DNA from: an uncultured Acidobacteriaceae bacterium
Lineage (GTDB): Bacteria > Acidobacteriota > Terriglobia > Terriglobales > Acidobacteriaceae
Length of the DNA stretch: 21,126 bases
NCBI GenBank assembly: GCA_903842845.1
Contig: CAIMNN010000168.1
Span: forward strand, 1 to 21,126
Reading direction: 5' to 3'
Positions 14,983 to 21,126 of the stretch are shown here, in pieces. Positions within the stretch are counted from its first letter, which is position 1. Every line of letters begins with the position of its first letter. The notes beneath the pieces were generated by a model. It had not been told where the DNA came from and made no database searches. It worked only from the letters and a program-made list of their open reading frames with translations. Made by a program: the position numbers and the translations under genes.

Positions 14983-15248
14983 AATATCTTCGCAAGCTTC
15001 TGCTCTATTTATTAGTTGCTGTTGCAGCCATCTATTTAATTGATACGGCGATTTATTTTCTTCGCGGCAAACCTACTGGCTCGGTGATGGTCACGCGTCT
15101 GCTCGCAATCCCGCTCAAGGGCGGCAAAACGGAGTATGACCCAGCCGGAACTTCAACAGTCAGTTGCGCGCTCTCGATCTTTCCGCAGGGCAGTGCAAAT
15201 CCCTGCTGGTATCAGCGCCGCAATCCGAATGAAGTCATCAGATACTGA
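14979..15248 (+). CDS. Small single-pass membrane protein of unknown function coupled to eutC
   Basis: An 89-residue protein of unknown function. Residues 1-8 are basic (MKYLRKLL), 9-27 form one hydrophobic helix, and the rest is a soluble, probably periplasmic tail: GSVMVTRLLAIPLKGGKTEY, then two cysteines in VSCALSIFPQ and NPCWYQRRNP. I recall similar small proteins with a CxxxxFP ... PCWY pattern, often annotated hypothetical, in acidobacterial genomes, but this cannot be checked here. Its ATG overlaps the eutC stop by four bases, so it shares the eut mRNA and is coupled translationally. That hints at, but does not prove, a link to ethanolamine use. The two cysteines could form a disulfide. 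Confidence 0.8.
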   Translation: MKYLRKLLLYLLVAVAAIYLIDTAIYFLRGKPTGSVMVTRLLAIPLKGGKTEYDPAGTSTVSCALSIFPQGSANPCWYQRRNPNEVIRY

Positions 15249-15332
15249 GACGCCCTACCATTCGGCGATTTCGCTTCATCAAAAAATCTTTTGGCCATAA
15301 AAAGTGTTCAGCGGCACCGCATCGGGTGATGG

Positions 15333-15572
15333 ATGTCACGCGCAGTATTTAAACTCCACGCTACTCTGTACCAACGTATGTACTACAGAACACAAAACGA
15401 GAACGGAACCTTCAACACGCGCTGCCTGGATTGCCTGATGAGCGTGGCCACCGCGGTTGAATCCCCCGACGCCCTAAAGGCGATCGAAGCAAAACACCTG
15501 TGCGCCGAAAAAGTGCTGCAAATCTATGCGCAGATAACATCGTCGGCTGAAACCAACTATACAGCGCTCTGA
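15333..15572 (+). CDS. Small CCHC zinc-finger-like protein, unknown function
   Basis: A 79-codon frame, or 64 codons if it starts at the second ATG (15378, MYYRTQNENGTF). Numbered from 15333, C31, C34, H55 and C57 form C-x2-C-x20-H-x-C (RCLDCLMSV ... AKHLCAEK), a plausible single zinc site. No family is recognised with certainty. A purine stretch GGGTGATGG precedes the first ATG; the second has no ribosome site but looks like the more natural protein start. Support for reality: the cysteine pattern, ordinary composition and the stop codon ending one base from the convergent RDD gene stop. It may still be a chance frame. Confidence 0.6.
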   Translation: MSRAVFKLHATLYQRMYYRTQNENGTFNTRCLDCLMSVATAVESPDALKAIEAKHLCAEKVLQIYAQITSSAETNYTAL

Positions 15573-15573
15573 A

Positions 15574-16413
15574 TCACCGCTTATAGCGAACCGTCTCGCG
15601 CAGTTGATGCGCGATGGAATCCAGAAAACTATCCATGTTGGCGCCCTCGGGAATTTCGAGGCCGCTCTTCGCGCAGAGTGCCTTGGCGATGCGGTCCGCG
15701 AGTGAGGCACGCGTCTCCATGCTCATGTCGAGACGGCGCGCGAAAAAACCTTCCAGCACTTCGAGGTCGCCCGCGCCCAGCTTGGCAACGTCGTTCGCCG
15801 GCAGTGGAATGTAATTCACCGGCGGCGGTGTTGAGGTGGGTGATGCTTGAGACGCGCTCTCCAAAAAACTGGCCGACGTAAATGTGCGTGATGGAGCGTT
15901 GCCCCAGGCTGGCGCGTCGCTCTCCTGCTCGCGCACAACCAGCGTACCCGCAGCGAGGTCACCGAGCCGCTGATGTTGCTTGGTTATGAAGACAAAAATC
16001 ACGCCCACGCCGTAGATGAACGGAATCTGGTCGATGACGCGGATGAAGTTGCGCACGATGGCCTCATAGAATCCAATCGCGCGGCCCGACTTCTGAATCA
16101 CGCGAATTTTCGCCACGCGCTTGCCTGGTGTGCGTCCACCCCACAACGCCTCAAAGAGTGTGAAGTAGCCCCAGTACAACAAAAATGAAAGCATTGTGAA
16201 GATAGCCGCGGCCCAGTTCTCTGACATGCGCGAGAGCATCGATGTGCTGCTGACAACGATGGCGCCTACTATCCAGAGAACTATGAAACCGGCTATCCAA
16301 ATGATGTAATCGATCAAAATAGCAATAAATCTGCTGCCCAACCCCGCAACCGGCAATTCAATATCAACCAGCTCGGGGGTCTCAATGTTAAGCTGGTCTG
16401 AAAACTGATCCAT
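15574..16413 (-). CDS. RDD-family membrane protein
   Basis: A 279-residue inner-membrane protein of the RDD family. The namesake residues are R28 (GSRFIA), D35 (LIDYII) and D128 (RVIDQIP), followed by QRLGDLAAGTLVV (148-160). Hydrophobic helices are at about 29-55, 68-90 and 130-145, with the loop GGRTPGKRVAKIRVIQ between. From about 165 a Ser/Pro-rich linker leads to a soluble tail of about 70 residues (GAGDLEVLEGFFARRLDMS and on), which is extra to the RDD core. RDD proteins are poorly understood; some are linked to ion exchange. They often sit with SpoIIM-like, MoxR and DUF58 genes, and a SpoIIM-like gene is divergent here. AGAGGA on the minus strand (16423-16428) is a suitable ribosome site and lies inside the neighbouring gene. 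Confidence 0.92.
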   Translation of the reverse strand: MDQFSDQLNIETPELVDIELPVAGLGSRFIAILIDYIIWIAGFIVLWIVGAIVVSSTSMLSRMSENWAAAIFTMLSFLLYWGYFTLFEALWGGRTPGKRVAKIRVIQKSGRAIGFYEAIVRNFIRVIDQIPFIYGVGVIFVFITKQHQRLGDLAAGTLVVREQESDAPAWGNAPSRTFTSASFLESASQASPTSTPPPVNYIPLPANDVAKLGAGDLEVLEGFFARRLDMSMETRASLADRIAKALCAKSGLEIPEGANMDSFLDSIAHQLRETVRYKR

Positions 16414-17380
16414 GAGTCATATCCTCTCTAATGCTTGGATTGTAAAACGGCGCCCCTACTGGGAACGACTGGACACGCTGATCAAGCGCGCCGAGTCCAG
16501 CGGCCTTGCGAGCCTTGACCGCGACGAATTGCAGGAGACTGCTCTTCTTTATCGCCAGGTCGCGGGCGACCTCTCCGTGCTGAGGCAGGACCGTACTGCC
16601 CGGACAGCGACGCAGTACTTGAACCAGATACTGGCACGCGCACACAACATTCTTTACTCAGCGCGCAAAGACAGTTGGCGCGCGCTCTGGCTCTTTTTCC
16701 GCGACGATTATCCGCGGCACTTCCAAAGACAATTCCGCTACGTGCTCGCCGCCGTGCTCATCGCTGTGGCTGCCGGCGTTCTCGGCGCAGTCATCACGCA
16801 ATCGCATCCTGACTTCATGCGCCACTTCGTCGGCCCGCAGATGATAGCCACCATGGAGCGCCACGAGATGTGGACCAAGTCGATAGTCGGTATCGAGCCG
16901 AAAGCGGCAAGCGGCATCATGACCAACAATCTCTCGGTCAGCTTTTTCGCATATGCCGGCGGAATCACTTTCGGCCTGCTCACGCTTTGGTCGATGTTCT
17001 TCAACGGGCTGATGCTCGGCGTCATCGGCATGGCCTGCCATCAATACAACATGAGCATGCAACTCTGGAGCTTCGTCGCCGCACACGGTTCTCTTGAGCT
17101 TCCATCCATCTTCATCGCTGGCGGCGCGGGCTTCCGCATCGCGCACGCCATGCTCTTCCCCGGCGCTTACCGCTGGAAAGACGCGGTTGCGCGCGCCGGC
17201 ATCGACGCGACAAAGCTGGTCGTCGGCATCATTCCGTTGCTGGTTATAGCCGGCACACTTGAGGGATTTCTTTCGCCGTCTGCTGCGCCGGTTTGGATAA
17301 AATTCACCACCGGCGCGATGCTCTTTACGCTGCTCAATCTCTGGCTCTTCCGCAAAGTGCCGGATGAACCGGTGGTTTGA
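16412..17380 (+). CDS. SpoIIM-like (stage II sporulation protein M family) membrane protein
   Basis: A 322-residue membrane protein of the SpoIIM/DUF95 family. The N-terminal 100 residues are soluble and helical (WIVKRRPYWERLDTLIKRAE, RDELQETALLYRQVAGDLS); several membrane helices follow from about 108. The conserved family block HGSLELPSIFIAGGAG is at 225-240. In spore formers SpoIIM joins an engulfment complex with SpoIID and SpoIIP, but this family is widespread in non-sporing bacteria, where the role is unknown. Nothing here suggests sporulation. Its start ATG (16412-16414) overlaps the divergent RDD start codon (16411-16413) in a single CATG, so each gene must have its promoter inside the other. 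No clear Shine-Dalgarno precedes this ATG. Confidence 0.9.
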   Translation: MSHILSNAWIVKRRPYWERLDTLIKRAESSGLASLDRDELQETALLYRQVAGDLSVLRQDRTARTATQYLNQILARAHNILYSARKDSWRALWLFFRDDYPRHFQRQFRYVLAAVLIAVAAGVLGAVITQSHPDFMRHFVGPQMIATMERHEMWTKSIVGIEPKAASGIMTNNLSVSFFAYAGGITFGLLTLWSMFFNGLMLGVIGMACHQYNMSMQLWSFVAAHGSLELPSIFIAGGAGFRIAHAMLFPGAYRWKDAVARAGIDATKLVVGIIPLLVIAGTLEGFLSPSAAPVWIKFTTGAMLFTLLNLWLFRKVPDEPVV

Positions 17381-17433
17381 CCGTGTCAACTGACTGGCCA
17401 GCTCTGCCCCGCCTATCCCGATAAAATAGAAGT

Positions 17434-17868
17434 ATGAGTCACGATGGAATCCGCTTCGTCAGCAAAGAAGAACAAGAGCGCGCAGCAGTTGCCGCCGCAC
17501 ACACCCTGCCACGTGAGGCCGTTACGCCGCAGAAGGTCCGCGTGCTGCTTACGGAGGGCAAGGGCCTTGAGATTGATTGGGCAGACGGCCACAAGAGCGC
17601 GTGGAGCTTCAAATGGCTGCGCGATGCCTGCCCTTGCGCCACCTGCAACGAGGCCCGCGAGCTGGCCGGCCTGAAACCCGGCCAGCCAAAGCCCGAACCC
17701 GCCCAGCTTCTACCCATGTTCGTGCCCCCGGCAAAGCCGCGTAACGTTACGCCAATCGGCCGCTACGCCATTCAGTTCAACTGGGAAGACGGCCACACCG
17801 CCGGCATCTACTCCTGGGATTACCTCCGCCGCAACTGCCAGTGCCCCGAGTGCGCGCCAAAATCTTGA
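17434..17868 (+). CDS. DUF971 (GBBH-like N-terminal domain) protein with two CxCxxC motifs
   Basis: A 144-residue protein with the DUF971 domain, the small fold found at the N-terminus of gamma-butyrobetaine hydroxylase. Domain motifs are LEIDWADGHKSAWSFKWLRD (45-64) and FNWEDGHTAGIYSWDYLRR (115-133). Each is followed by a cysteine cluster, CPCATC (66, 68, 71) and CQCPEC (135, 137, 140), making six cysteines able to hold zinc or an iron-sulfur cluster. Stand-alone DUF971 proteins are mostly uncharacterised; some are fused or linked to Mrp/ApbC-type iron-sulfur carriers. Residues 1-30 look like a flexible lead. TAAAAT (17422-17427) ends six bases before the ATG and there is no good Shine-Dalgarno, so the mRNA may be leaderless. 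Confidence 0.88.
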   Translation: MSHDGIRFVSKEEQERAAVAAAHTLPREAVTPQKVRVLLTEGKGLEIDWADGHKSAWSFKWLRDACPCATCNEARELAGLKPGQPKPEPAQLLPMFVPPAKPRNVTPIGRYAIQFNWEDGHTAGIYSWDYLRRNCQCPECAPKS

Positions 17869-17916
17869 CCGCGCTGAAATTCTCTTGAATCATGCACTGC
17901 AACGGTATAACTTGGG

Positions 17917-17952
17917 TTTGATGCAATTTTGATGTGATCTCTTTGATGCAAT
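17917..17952 (+). repeat. 11-bp direct repeat before the secreted-protein gene
   Basis: TTTGATGCAAT occurs exactly at 17917-17927 and again at 17942-17952, 25 bp apart start to start, with a partial third copy (TTTTGATGTGAT) between. A weak promoter (TTGAAT 17885-17890, TATAAC 17906-17911, 15-bp spacer) lies just upstream, so the repeats would be in the 5' leader or act as regulator sites. Confidence 0.55.
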
Positions 17953-17964
17953 CAAGGACGAATT

Positions 17965-19230
17965 ATGACATCTACATTTCGCCTGTTCTTTTTCCTTTGC
18001 ATCGCACTCCCACTCGTCCCTGCGGCGCGGGCTGACGTCGCCGCCGTCCATCGCGACAAGCTGCCCCAGAGCATCACCACGCTCGGCGCTTACGATGACC
18101 TCATCCAGATAGAGCACTGCGTCGACCGCTACAGCGAAACCTGGCAATGCAACCTCGACCGGCAGAAGGTTGTCGACCGGCTTTTTGAAGATTTTGAATT
18201 TCTGGTCAGTTCGCTACGTGTGAACCCCGACAACCGCGAGCTGCGGCTGCTCACCCTTCTGGCCGCGCACTACGCCTACAACGTCGATATCGATATGTCC
18301 TACGAGGGCTTCAAGTCGGCCTATCAGCCACTCTCGCAGGCACACGACGACGACATCCGCCCGCGCTGGTTCCTCGCCGACTTTCAATGTCAGGCCAACG
18401 ATATTGAAGAGGGCATGAACGGTTTTCTGAATATGGAGAAGTCGCTGCCTGCCAACGCGCTGCCGGCGCGCTTCTGGCATGATTACACCTCGTGCGCCAC
18501 AATGACCGTGATGCCCGCGCACGCTCTGCACGCGATAGACAACTGGCAGACGTTGCAACCAGCGCGCGACCCGCAGCGCGAGGAGTACCGCAACATCGCG
18601 GTCAGCCGCTTCGTTGCCTACCTGCCGCAAAGCAAATACGACGTTGGCGAGATCTGGTCGATGGAAAAGCGCACCGACGCCACATTTATGACCGCTTCGG
18701 TCTGCGGCGTCAAGGCCGTGCTCAAACTGGATTGGGAGATTCAACACACAGCATTCGACAGCGGCACCTGCTCGTTGACCGTGGTGCCTGGCCGCTTGGG
18801 CGGCTCGCGCCAGCCGACAATGATTGTCACTGCCAGAAGGCAGCGGCAAGGCGAGACACTCGAGGTTTTTGAGCAGGCGTTCCTTGGCAACCGCGCCGCC
18901 AGCGCGAAGAAGGTTCCGGCTGAGTTCTGCCCGGCTAAAGCTTGCGACGAGTTCACACTGGCTTCGTCCGACGGCTCGGCTCGCTCGCATTATTTGTTCT
19001 TCTCGCGGCCGCAACCGCAATACCCGGGGCTCGCGCTTGAGCTACCGCGGCAGGCGCAGCAGGCCAACGACCAGAACAACTCGGATGGAACCTACTTCCA
19101 CCCGCGCGGAACTCTACGCCGCTTGAGCGGAACAATCTATTACATGGTTGTGCTCGACGCGGCAACGTCCGTTGAGCCGCAAGCCGACGGCGATTATGTT
19201 TATCTGTTGCAGCATTTGGCGGTGGATTGA
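17965..19230 (+). CDS. Secreted protein of unknown function, eight cysteines
   Basis: I do not recognise this 421-residue protein. It has a clear signal peptide at about 1-23 (hydrophobic LFFFLCIALPLVPAA then ARADV), so it is exported. After cleavage it has eight cysteines (52, 62, 142, 177, 247, 269, 322, 327), an even number that would suit disulfides. Residues 65-215 look helical and resemble the spacing of TPR-like repeats (RELRLLTLLAAHYAYNVDIDM, RPRWFLADFQCQANDIEEGM), though no consensus TPR is visible. The C-terminal part looks strand-rich. AGGA (17954-17957) sits seven bases before the ATG. It is a single-gene unit with two 11-bp repeats upstream. No enzyme motif or lipobox was found. 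Confidence 0.85.
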   Translation: MTSTFRLFFFLCIALPLVPAARADVAAVHRDKLPQSITTLGAYDDLIQIEHCVDRYSETWQCNLDRQKVVDRLFEDFEFLVSSLRVNPDNRELRLLTLLAAHYAYNVDIDMSYEGFKSAYQPLSQAHDDDIRPRWFLADFQCQANDIEEGMNGFLNMEKSLPANALPARFWHDYTSCATMTVMPAHALHAIDNWQTLQPARDPQREEYRNIAVSRFVAYLPQSKYDVGEIWSMEKRTDATFMTASVCGVKAVLKLDWEIQHTAFDSGTCSLTVVPGRLGGSRQPTMIVTARRQRQGETLEVFEQAFLGNRAASAKKVPAEFCPAKACDEFTLASSDGSARSHYLFFSRPQPQYPGLALELPRQAQQANDQNNSDGTYFHPRGTLRRLSGTIYYMVVLDAATSVEPQADGDYVYLLQHLAVD

Positions 19231-19266
19231 AGGATTCCAAGGATTGGTCGTTGCTAGGTTATTCGC

Positions 19267-19301
19267 TTGCTAAATTAGTATTTTGTAGCTACAATTAGCT
19301 A
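19267..19301 (+). promoter_or_regulatory. brnTA promoter with palindrome touching the start codon
   Basis: TTGCTA (19267-19272), a 17-bp spacer and TACAAT (19290-19295) form a fair sigma70 promoter. The -10 box lies inside the inverted repeat TAGCTA-CAAT-TAGCTA (19286-19301), whose last base is the A of the brnT ATG. Transcription would start at or next to that ATG, giving a leaderless mRNA, which fits the lack of a Shine-Dalgarno. BrnA or BrnTA binding here would block the promoter. Confidence 0.6.
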
Positions 19302-19573
19302 TGTTCGTTTGGGACGAGAACAAGCGCCTATCGAACCTGTCCAAACACGGCCTCGATTTCCGTGATGCTGGCCTTGTCTACGACAATCCGGATAAGTTGA
19401 CATACGATGCAAGCCGTGCGAAGGAACCACGCTCCATGGACTTGGCCTTTGCTCTCATCCACGGTCGCTTGTTGGCATTGATTTATACCCTGCGTGGCAA
19501 GAACGTTCGGGTCATTTCATTCAGGTCTGCTTCGAGAGAGGAGCGCGAGCAATATGAAGAAGACAAAAAGTGA
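19301..19573 (+). CDS. brnT: BrnT-family toxin (ribonuclease)
   Basis: A 90-residue toxin of the BrnT family, with a RelE-like fold that cuts RNA and halts growth. Typical features are the start FVWDENKRLSNLSKHGLDF, the central KEPRSMDLAFALIHGRLLALIYTLRG strands and the end VRVISFRSASREEREQYEE, which matches the family ending (RIISARKASKREREIYE type). The length is as expected. The gene comes before its antitoxin, the usual order for BrnTA, and overlaps it by 20 bp. Expression is probably driven by the promoter at 19267-19295 and held down by the BrnTA complex. The gene looks intact. Confidence 0.92.
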   Translation: MFVWDENKRLSNLSKHGLDFRDAGLVYDNPDKLTYDASRAKEPRSMDLAFALIHGRLLALIYTLRGKNVRVISFRSASREEREQYEEDKK

Positions 19574-19874
19574 AACCAACTGGAAGCGCGTCCTCGCCAC
19601 AAAAGAGACTGACGCAATTCCATATGAACCCGAAGACGGCCCTTACGACCCCAACGATGCCGTTGCCGCGCGTGCATGGCTCAATCAGGCTGATGTCACG
19701 CATCACGGGAAGATTATTCGCAAAGGGAAGCGTGGACCTCAGAAGTCGCCGACTAAGAAATTAGTATCATTGCGTCTTTCTTCTGAGGTGATAGACCACT
19801 TCAAATCCACAGGCCCCGGCTGGCAAACGCGCATCGATGCTACTTTGCAGAAGTCAATCAGACGTAGTGCGTAA
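19554..19874 (+). CDS. brnA: BrnA-family antitoxin
   Basis: The 106-residue antitoxin of BrnT. The C-terminal part KKLVSLRLSSEVIDHFKSTGPGW followed by QTRIDATLQKSI (68-101) is the BrnA/CopG ribbon-helix-helix signature, which dimerises and binds the operator. Residues 20-50 (DAIPYEPEDGPYDPNDAVAA) would bind the toxin. I chose the ATG at 19554, inside the end of brnT, because AGGAG (19539-19543) lies ten bases upstream and MKKTKSETNW is the natural start; the open frame reaches back to 19494 within brnT. The 20-bp overlap allows coupled translation. BrnA is known to repress its own operon. Confidence 0.9.
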   Translation: MKKTKSETNWKRVLATKETDAIPYEPEDGPYDPNDAVAARAWLNQADVTHHGKIIRKGKRGPQKSPTKKLVSLRLSSEVIDHFKSTGPGWQTRIDATLQKSIRRSA

Positions 19875-19920
19875 TATGGTGTGTAATGTTTTGTGACGAT
19901 GTCCAAATGAGGAATTATCC

Positions 19921-20334
19921 TTACCAATTCCACCCATCACTTCCCGTCTTCACAACCCGCCACGACCAGAAAATGCACGCAGCCCAAATAATAAAAAACG
20001 CAGTCGGGCCAAAAAGTATTCGCAAAACAACACCCACAACAGTCATTACAATAGCGCCTACAAATGAGCAGTAAACCAATCCCAGTGGGCCAAAAAATAA
20101 AGTCAGAAAAACTGCTACCCAAATGTTCTTTTCTCTCGGCACGGCAAGTTGCATGTTCGGGATTTGAACATCGGCCAGTGGATTCACGGGTCCTGTTTCA
20201 TCTGGCTTTGAGCTACGCGACTCGCTCGCCCGATTTTTTGCACCCAACTGAGCGAGCGTGTAGTGCGCGCCGCACCCGCCGCAAAATCCATCCTTGTCTA
20301 TCGAAGCAGAACCACACTGGTCGCAAAAGATCAT
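19921..20334 (-). CDS. Zinc-ribbon membrane protein of unknown function
   Basis: A 137-residue protein with an N-terminal zinc ribbon (C4, C7, C18, C21 in MIFCDQCGS and GFCGGCG), a polar linker (25-69) and two hydrophobic helices at about 71-100 and 102-127, including LTLFFGPLGLVYCSFVGAIVM. Zinc-ribbon proteins with an FGPLG-type double helix are common in bacteria and uncharacterised. The ATG at 20334 fits the ribbon; a TTG eight codons earlier is the only alternative. The gene is richer in A and T than its neighbours (for example 19961-20120), so it may have been gained together with the adjacent brnTA. It is divergent from hisS with 85 bp between. Confidence 0.8.
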   Translation of the reverse strand: MIFCDQCGSASIDKDGFCGGCGAHYTLAQLGAKNRASESRSSKPDETGPVNPLADVQIPNMQLAVPREKNIWVAVFLTLFFGPLGLVYCSFVGAIVMTVVGVVLRILFGPTAFFIIWAACIFWSWRVVKTGSDGWNW

Positions 20335-20419
20335 AAGCTCAATGATTGAAACGCTCAAATTTTATAGGTTGAGATTGCTGCAAACCAGATTAACACTAAA
20401 CCGTTTAAAATAGAGCTCT

Positions 20420-21126
20420 ATGAGCACTTTGAAGGCAGTACGCGGCACGCGCGACCTGTTGCCCCCTGAAACCGCACTTTGGAACCGCATTGAGGCCACG
20501 GCTCGTGCCGTCTTTGCCCGCTACAACTTCGGCGAGATTCGCACGCCCATTTTTGAGGACACGGCGCTCTTTGCGCGCGGCGTTGGCGAAGAGACCGACA
20601 TCGTCAGCAAGGAGATGTACACCTGGGAGGACCGCGCCCGCGCGCAGTCGGAGAAGAACCAGACGCTTACCCTGCGCCCCGAGAACACAGCAGGCGTCGT
20701 GCGCGCTTACATTGAGCACCAGTTGGGCGAGACCGGCCAGTTGCAAAAGCTCTATTACATAGGTCCGCAGTTCCGCCGCGAGCGCCCGCAGAAGGGCCGC
20801 TACCGCCAGTTCTCGCAGATCGGCGCTGAGGTCATCGGACCGCCATCGGCTGGCAGCGAATCGCCGTTGCGCGACGCCGAGGTGCTGGAGATGCTTGCGA
20901 CGTTGCTGGATGAATTGGGCATCACCGGCTGGACGCTGCAACTAAACTCCGTCGGTTCGCCCGCCGACCGTGCGCGCTACAACGATGTTCTCCGCGCTGC
21001 GCTCAGGGATGTTGCGCCGAAGATGTGCGCCGACTGCCAGCGCCGCGCCGAGACGAATCCGCTGCGCGTGCTCGATTGCAAGGTTCCCGACGACCAGCCG
21101 TACATCGACGCGCTTCCGAAGATAGA
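20420..21126 (+). CDS. hisS: Histidyl-tRNA synthetase, N-terminal part (3' end outside window)
   Basis: This class II enzyme charges tRNA(His) with histidine. About 235 residues are visible before the window ends. The start MSTLKAVRGTRDLLP is typical for HisRS. Class II motif 1 is in the FGEIRTPIFEDTALFARGVG region, followed by VSKEMYTW and LTLRPENTAGVVRAYIEHQL. Motif 2 reads YYIGPQFRRERPQKGRYRQF, followed by SQIGAEVIG. The ATG at 20420 has no good Shine-Dalgarno (only GAG, inside an AGAGCTCT palindrome). TAAAAT (20406-20411) ends eight bases before it, so a leaderless or very short leader is possible. No frame interruption is seen. Confidence 0.97.
   Translation, partial: MSTLKAVRGTRDLLPPETALWNRIEATARAVFARYNFGEIRTPIFEDTALFARGVGEETDIVSKEMYTWEDRARAQSEKNQTLTLRPENTAGVVRAYIEHQLGETGQLQKLYYIGPQFRRERPQKGRYRQFSQIGAEVIGPPSAGSESPLRDAEVLEMLATLLDELGITGWTLQLNSVGSPADRARYNDVLRAALRDVAPKMCADCQRRAETNPLRVLDCKVPDDQPYIDALPKI

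Noticed and set aside
12845..15248. A Eut microcompartment operon
   Set aside because: Only eutB, eutC and one unknown gene are present; there are no shell, reactivase or dehydrogenase genes here and EutC lacks the targeting segment.
16412..17380. Evidence for sporulation from the SpoIIM-like gene
   Set aside because: The family is widespread in bacteria that do not form spores, and no other sporulation gene is in the window.
16658..17389. A 243-codon minus-strand frame across the SpoIIM-like gene
   Set aside because: It is a charged, low-complexity shadow of a membrane protein gene on the other strand.

Overview
The window is a 21-kb piece of a compact, moderately GC-rich bacterial chromosome. 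It carries 21 protein genes, two of them cut by the window edges. No rRNA, tRNA, CRISPR array, insertion sequence or prophage was seen. My best guess at the source is an Acidobacteriota (Terriglobia-type) genome. The reasons are the TonB-like protein with a MFEDATFES start, the small membrane protein coupled to eutC, and the general protein flavour. This is recognition from memory, not a search result.

Layout. 1-800: the 3' end of gyrA and a two-way terminator. 798-2114 (minus): a vapBC toxin-antitoxin pair with a perfect operator palindrome, next to a HIT-family hydrolase gene. 2115-2581: the only gene-free stretch over 300 bp; it holds a near-consensus sigma70 promoter and a long, foldable leader for rpsA. 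2582-4492: rpsA (ribosomal protein S1, six S1 domains), closed by a textbook terminator. 4569-8542: an MFS exporter, a three-domain Ada protein and a periplasmic GH37 trehalase. 8769-12129 (plus): a TonB-like protein, a CCA-adding/poly(A) polymerase-type enzyme whose start lies in a 19-bp hairpin, and a translationally coupled HI0933-family flavoprotein. 12131-12799 (minus): a CPBP-type membrane protein with a damaged active-site motif. 12845-15248 (plus): eutB-eutC-small membrane protein, all joined by ATGA overlaps. 15333-17380: a small CCHC protein, then an RDD membrane protein and a SpoIIM-like membrane protein whose divergent start codons overlap. 17434-19230: a DUF971 protein and a secreted protein of unknown function. 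19301-19874: a brnT-brnA toxin-antitoxin pair. 19921-20334 (minus): a zinc-ribbon membrane protein. 20420-end: the start of hisS.

How the genes relate. Most are housekeeping genes (gyrA, rpsA, cca, hisS) mixed with small accessory modules. Real functional units are vapBC, brnTA and eutBC (adenosylcobalamin-dependent ethanolamine breakdown, apparently without a microcompartment). The cca-flavoprotein and eutC-small-protein pairs are coupled translationally, and RDD/SpoIIM-like proteins often neighbour each other. Genes are tightly packed: three convergent pairs meet with 0 or 1 bp between their stop codons.

The most interesting signals are not genes. They are a roughly 78-nt nested stem at the very start of the predicted rpsA transcript, the 19-bp hairpin and 14-bp direct repeat over the cca start, and the brnTA promoter, whose palindromic -10 region abuts the start codon and implies a leaderless, self-repressed toxin mRNA. 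I found no clear multi-gene defence or biosynthetic system that looks new.
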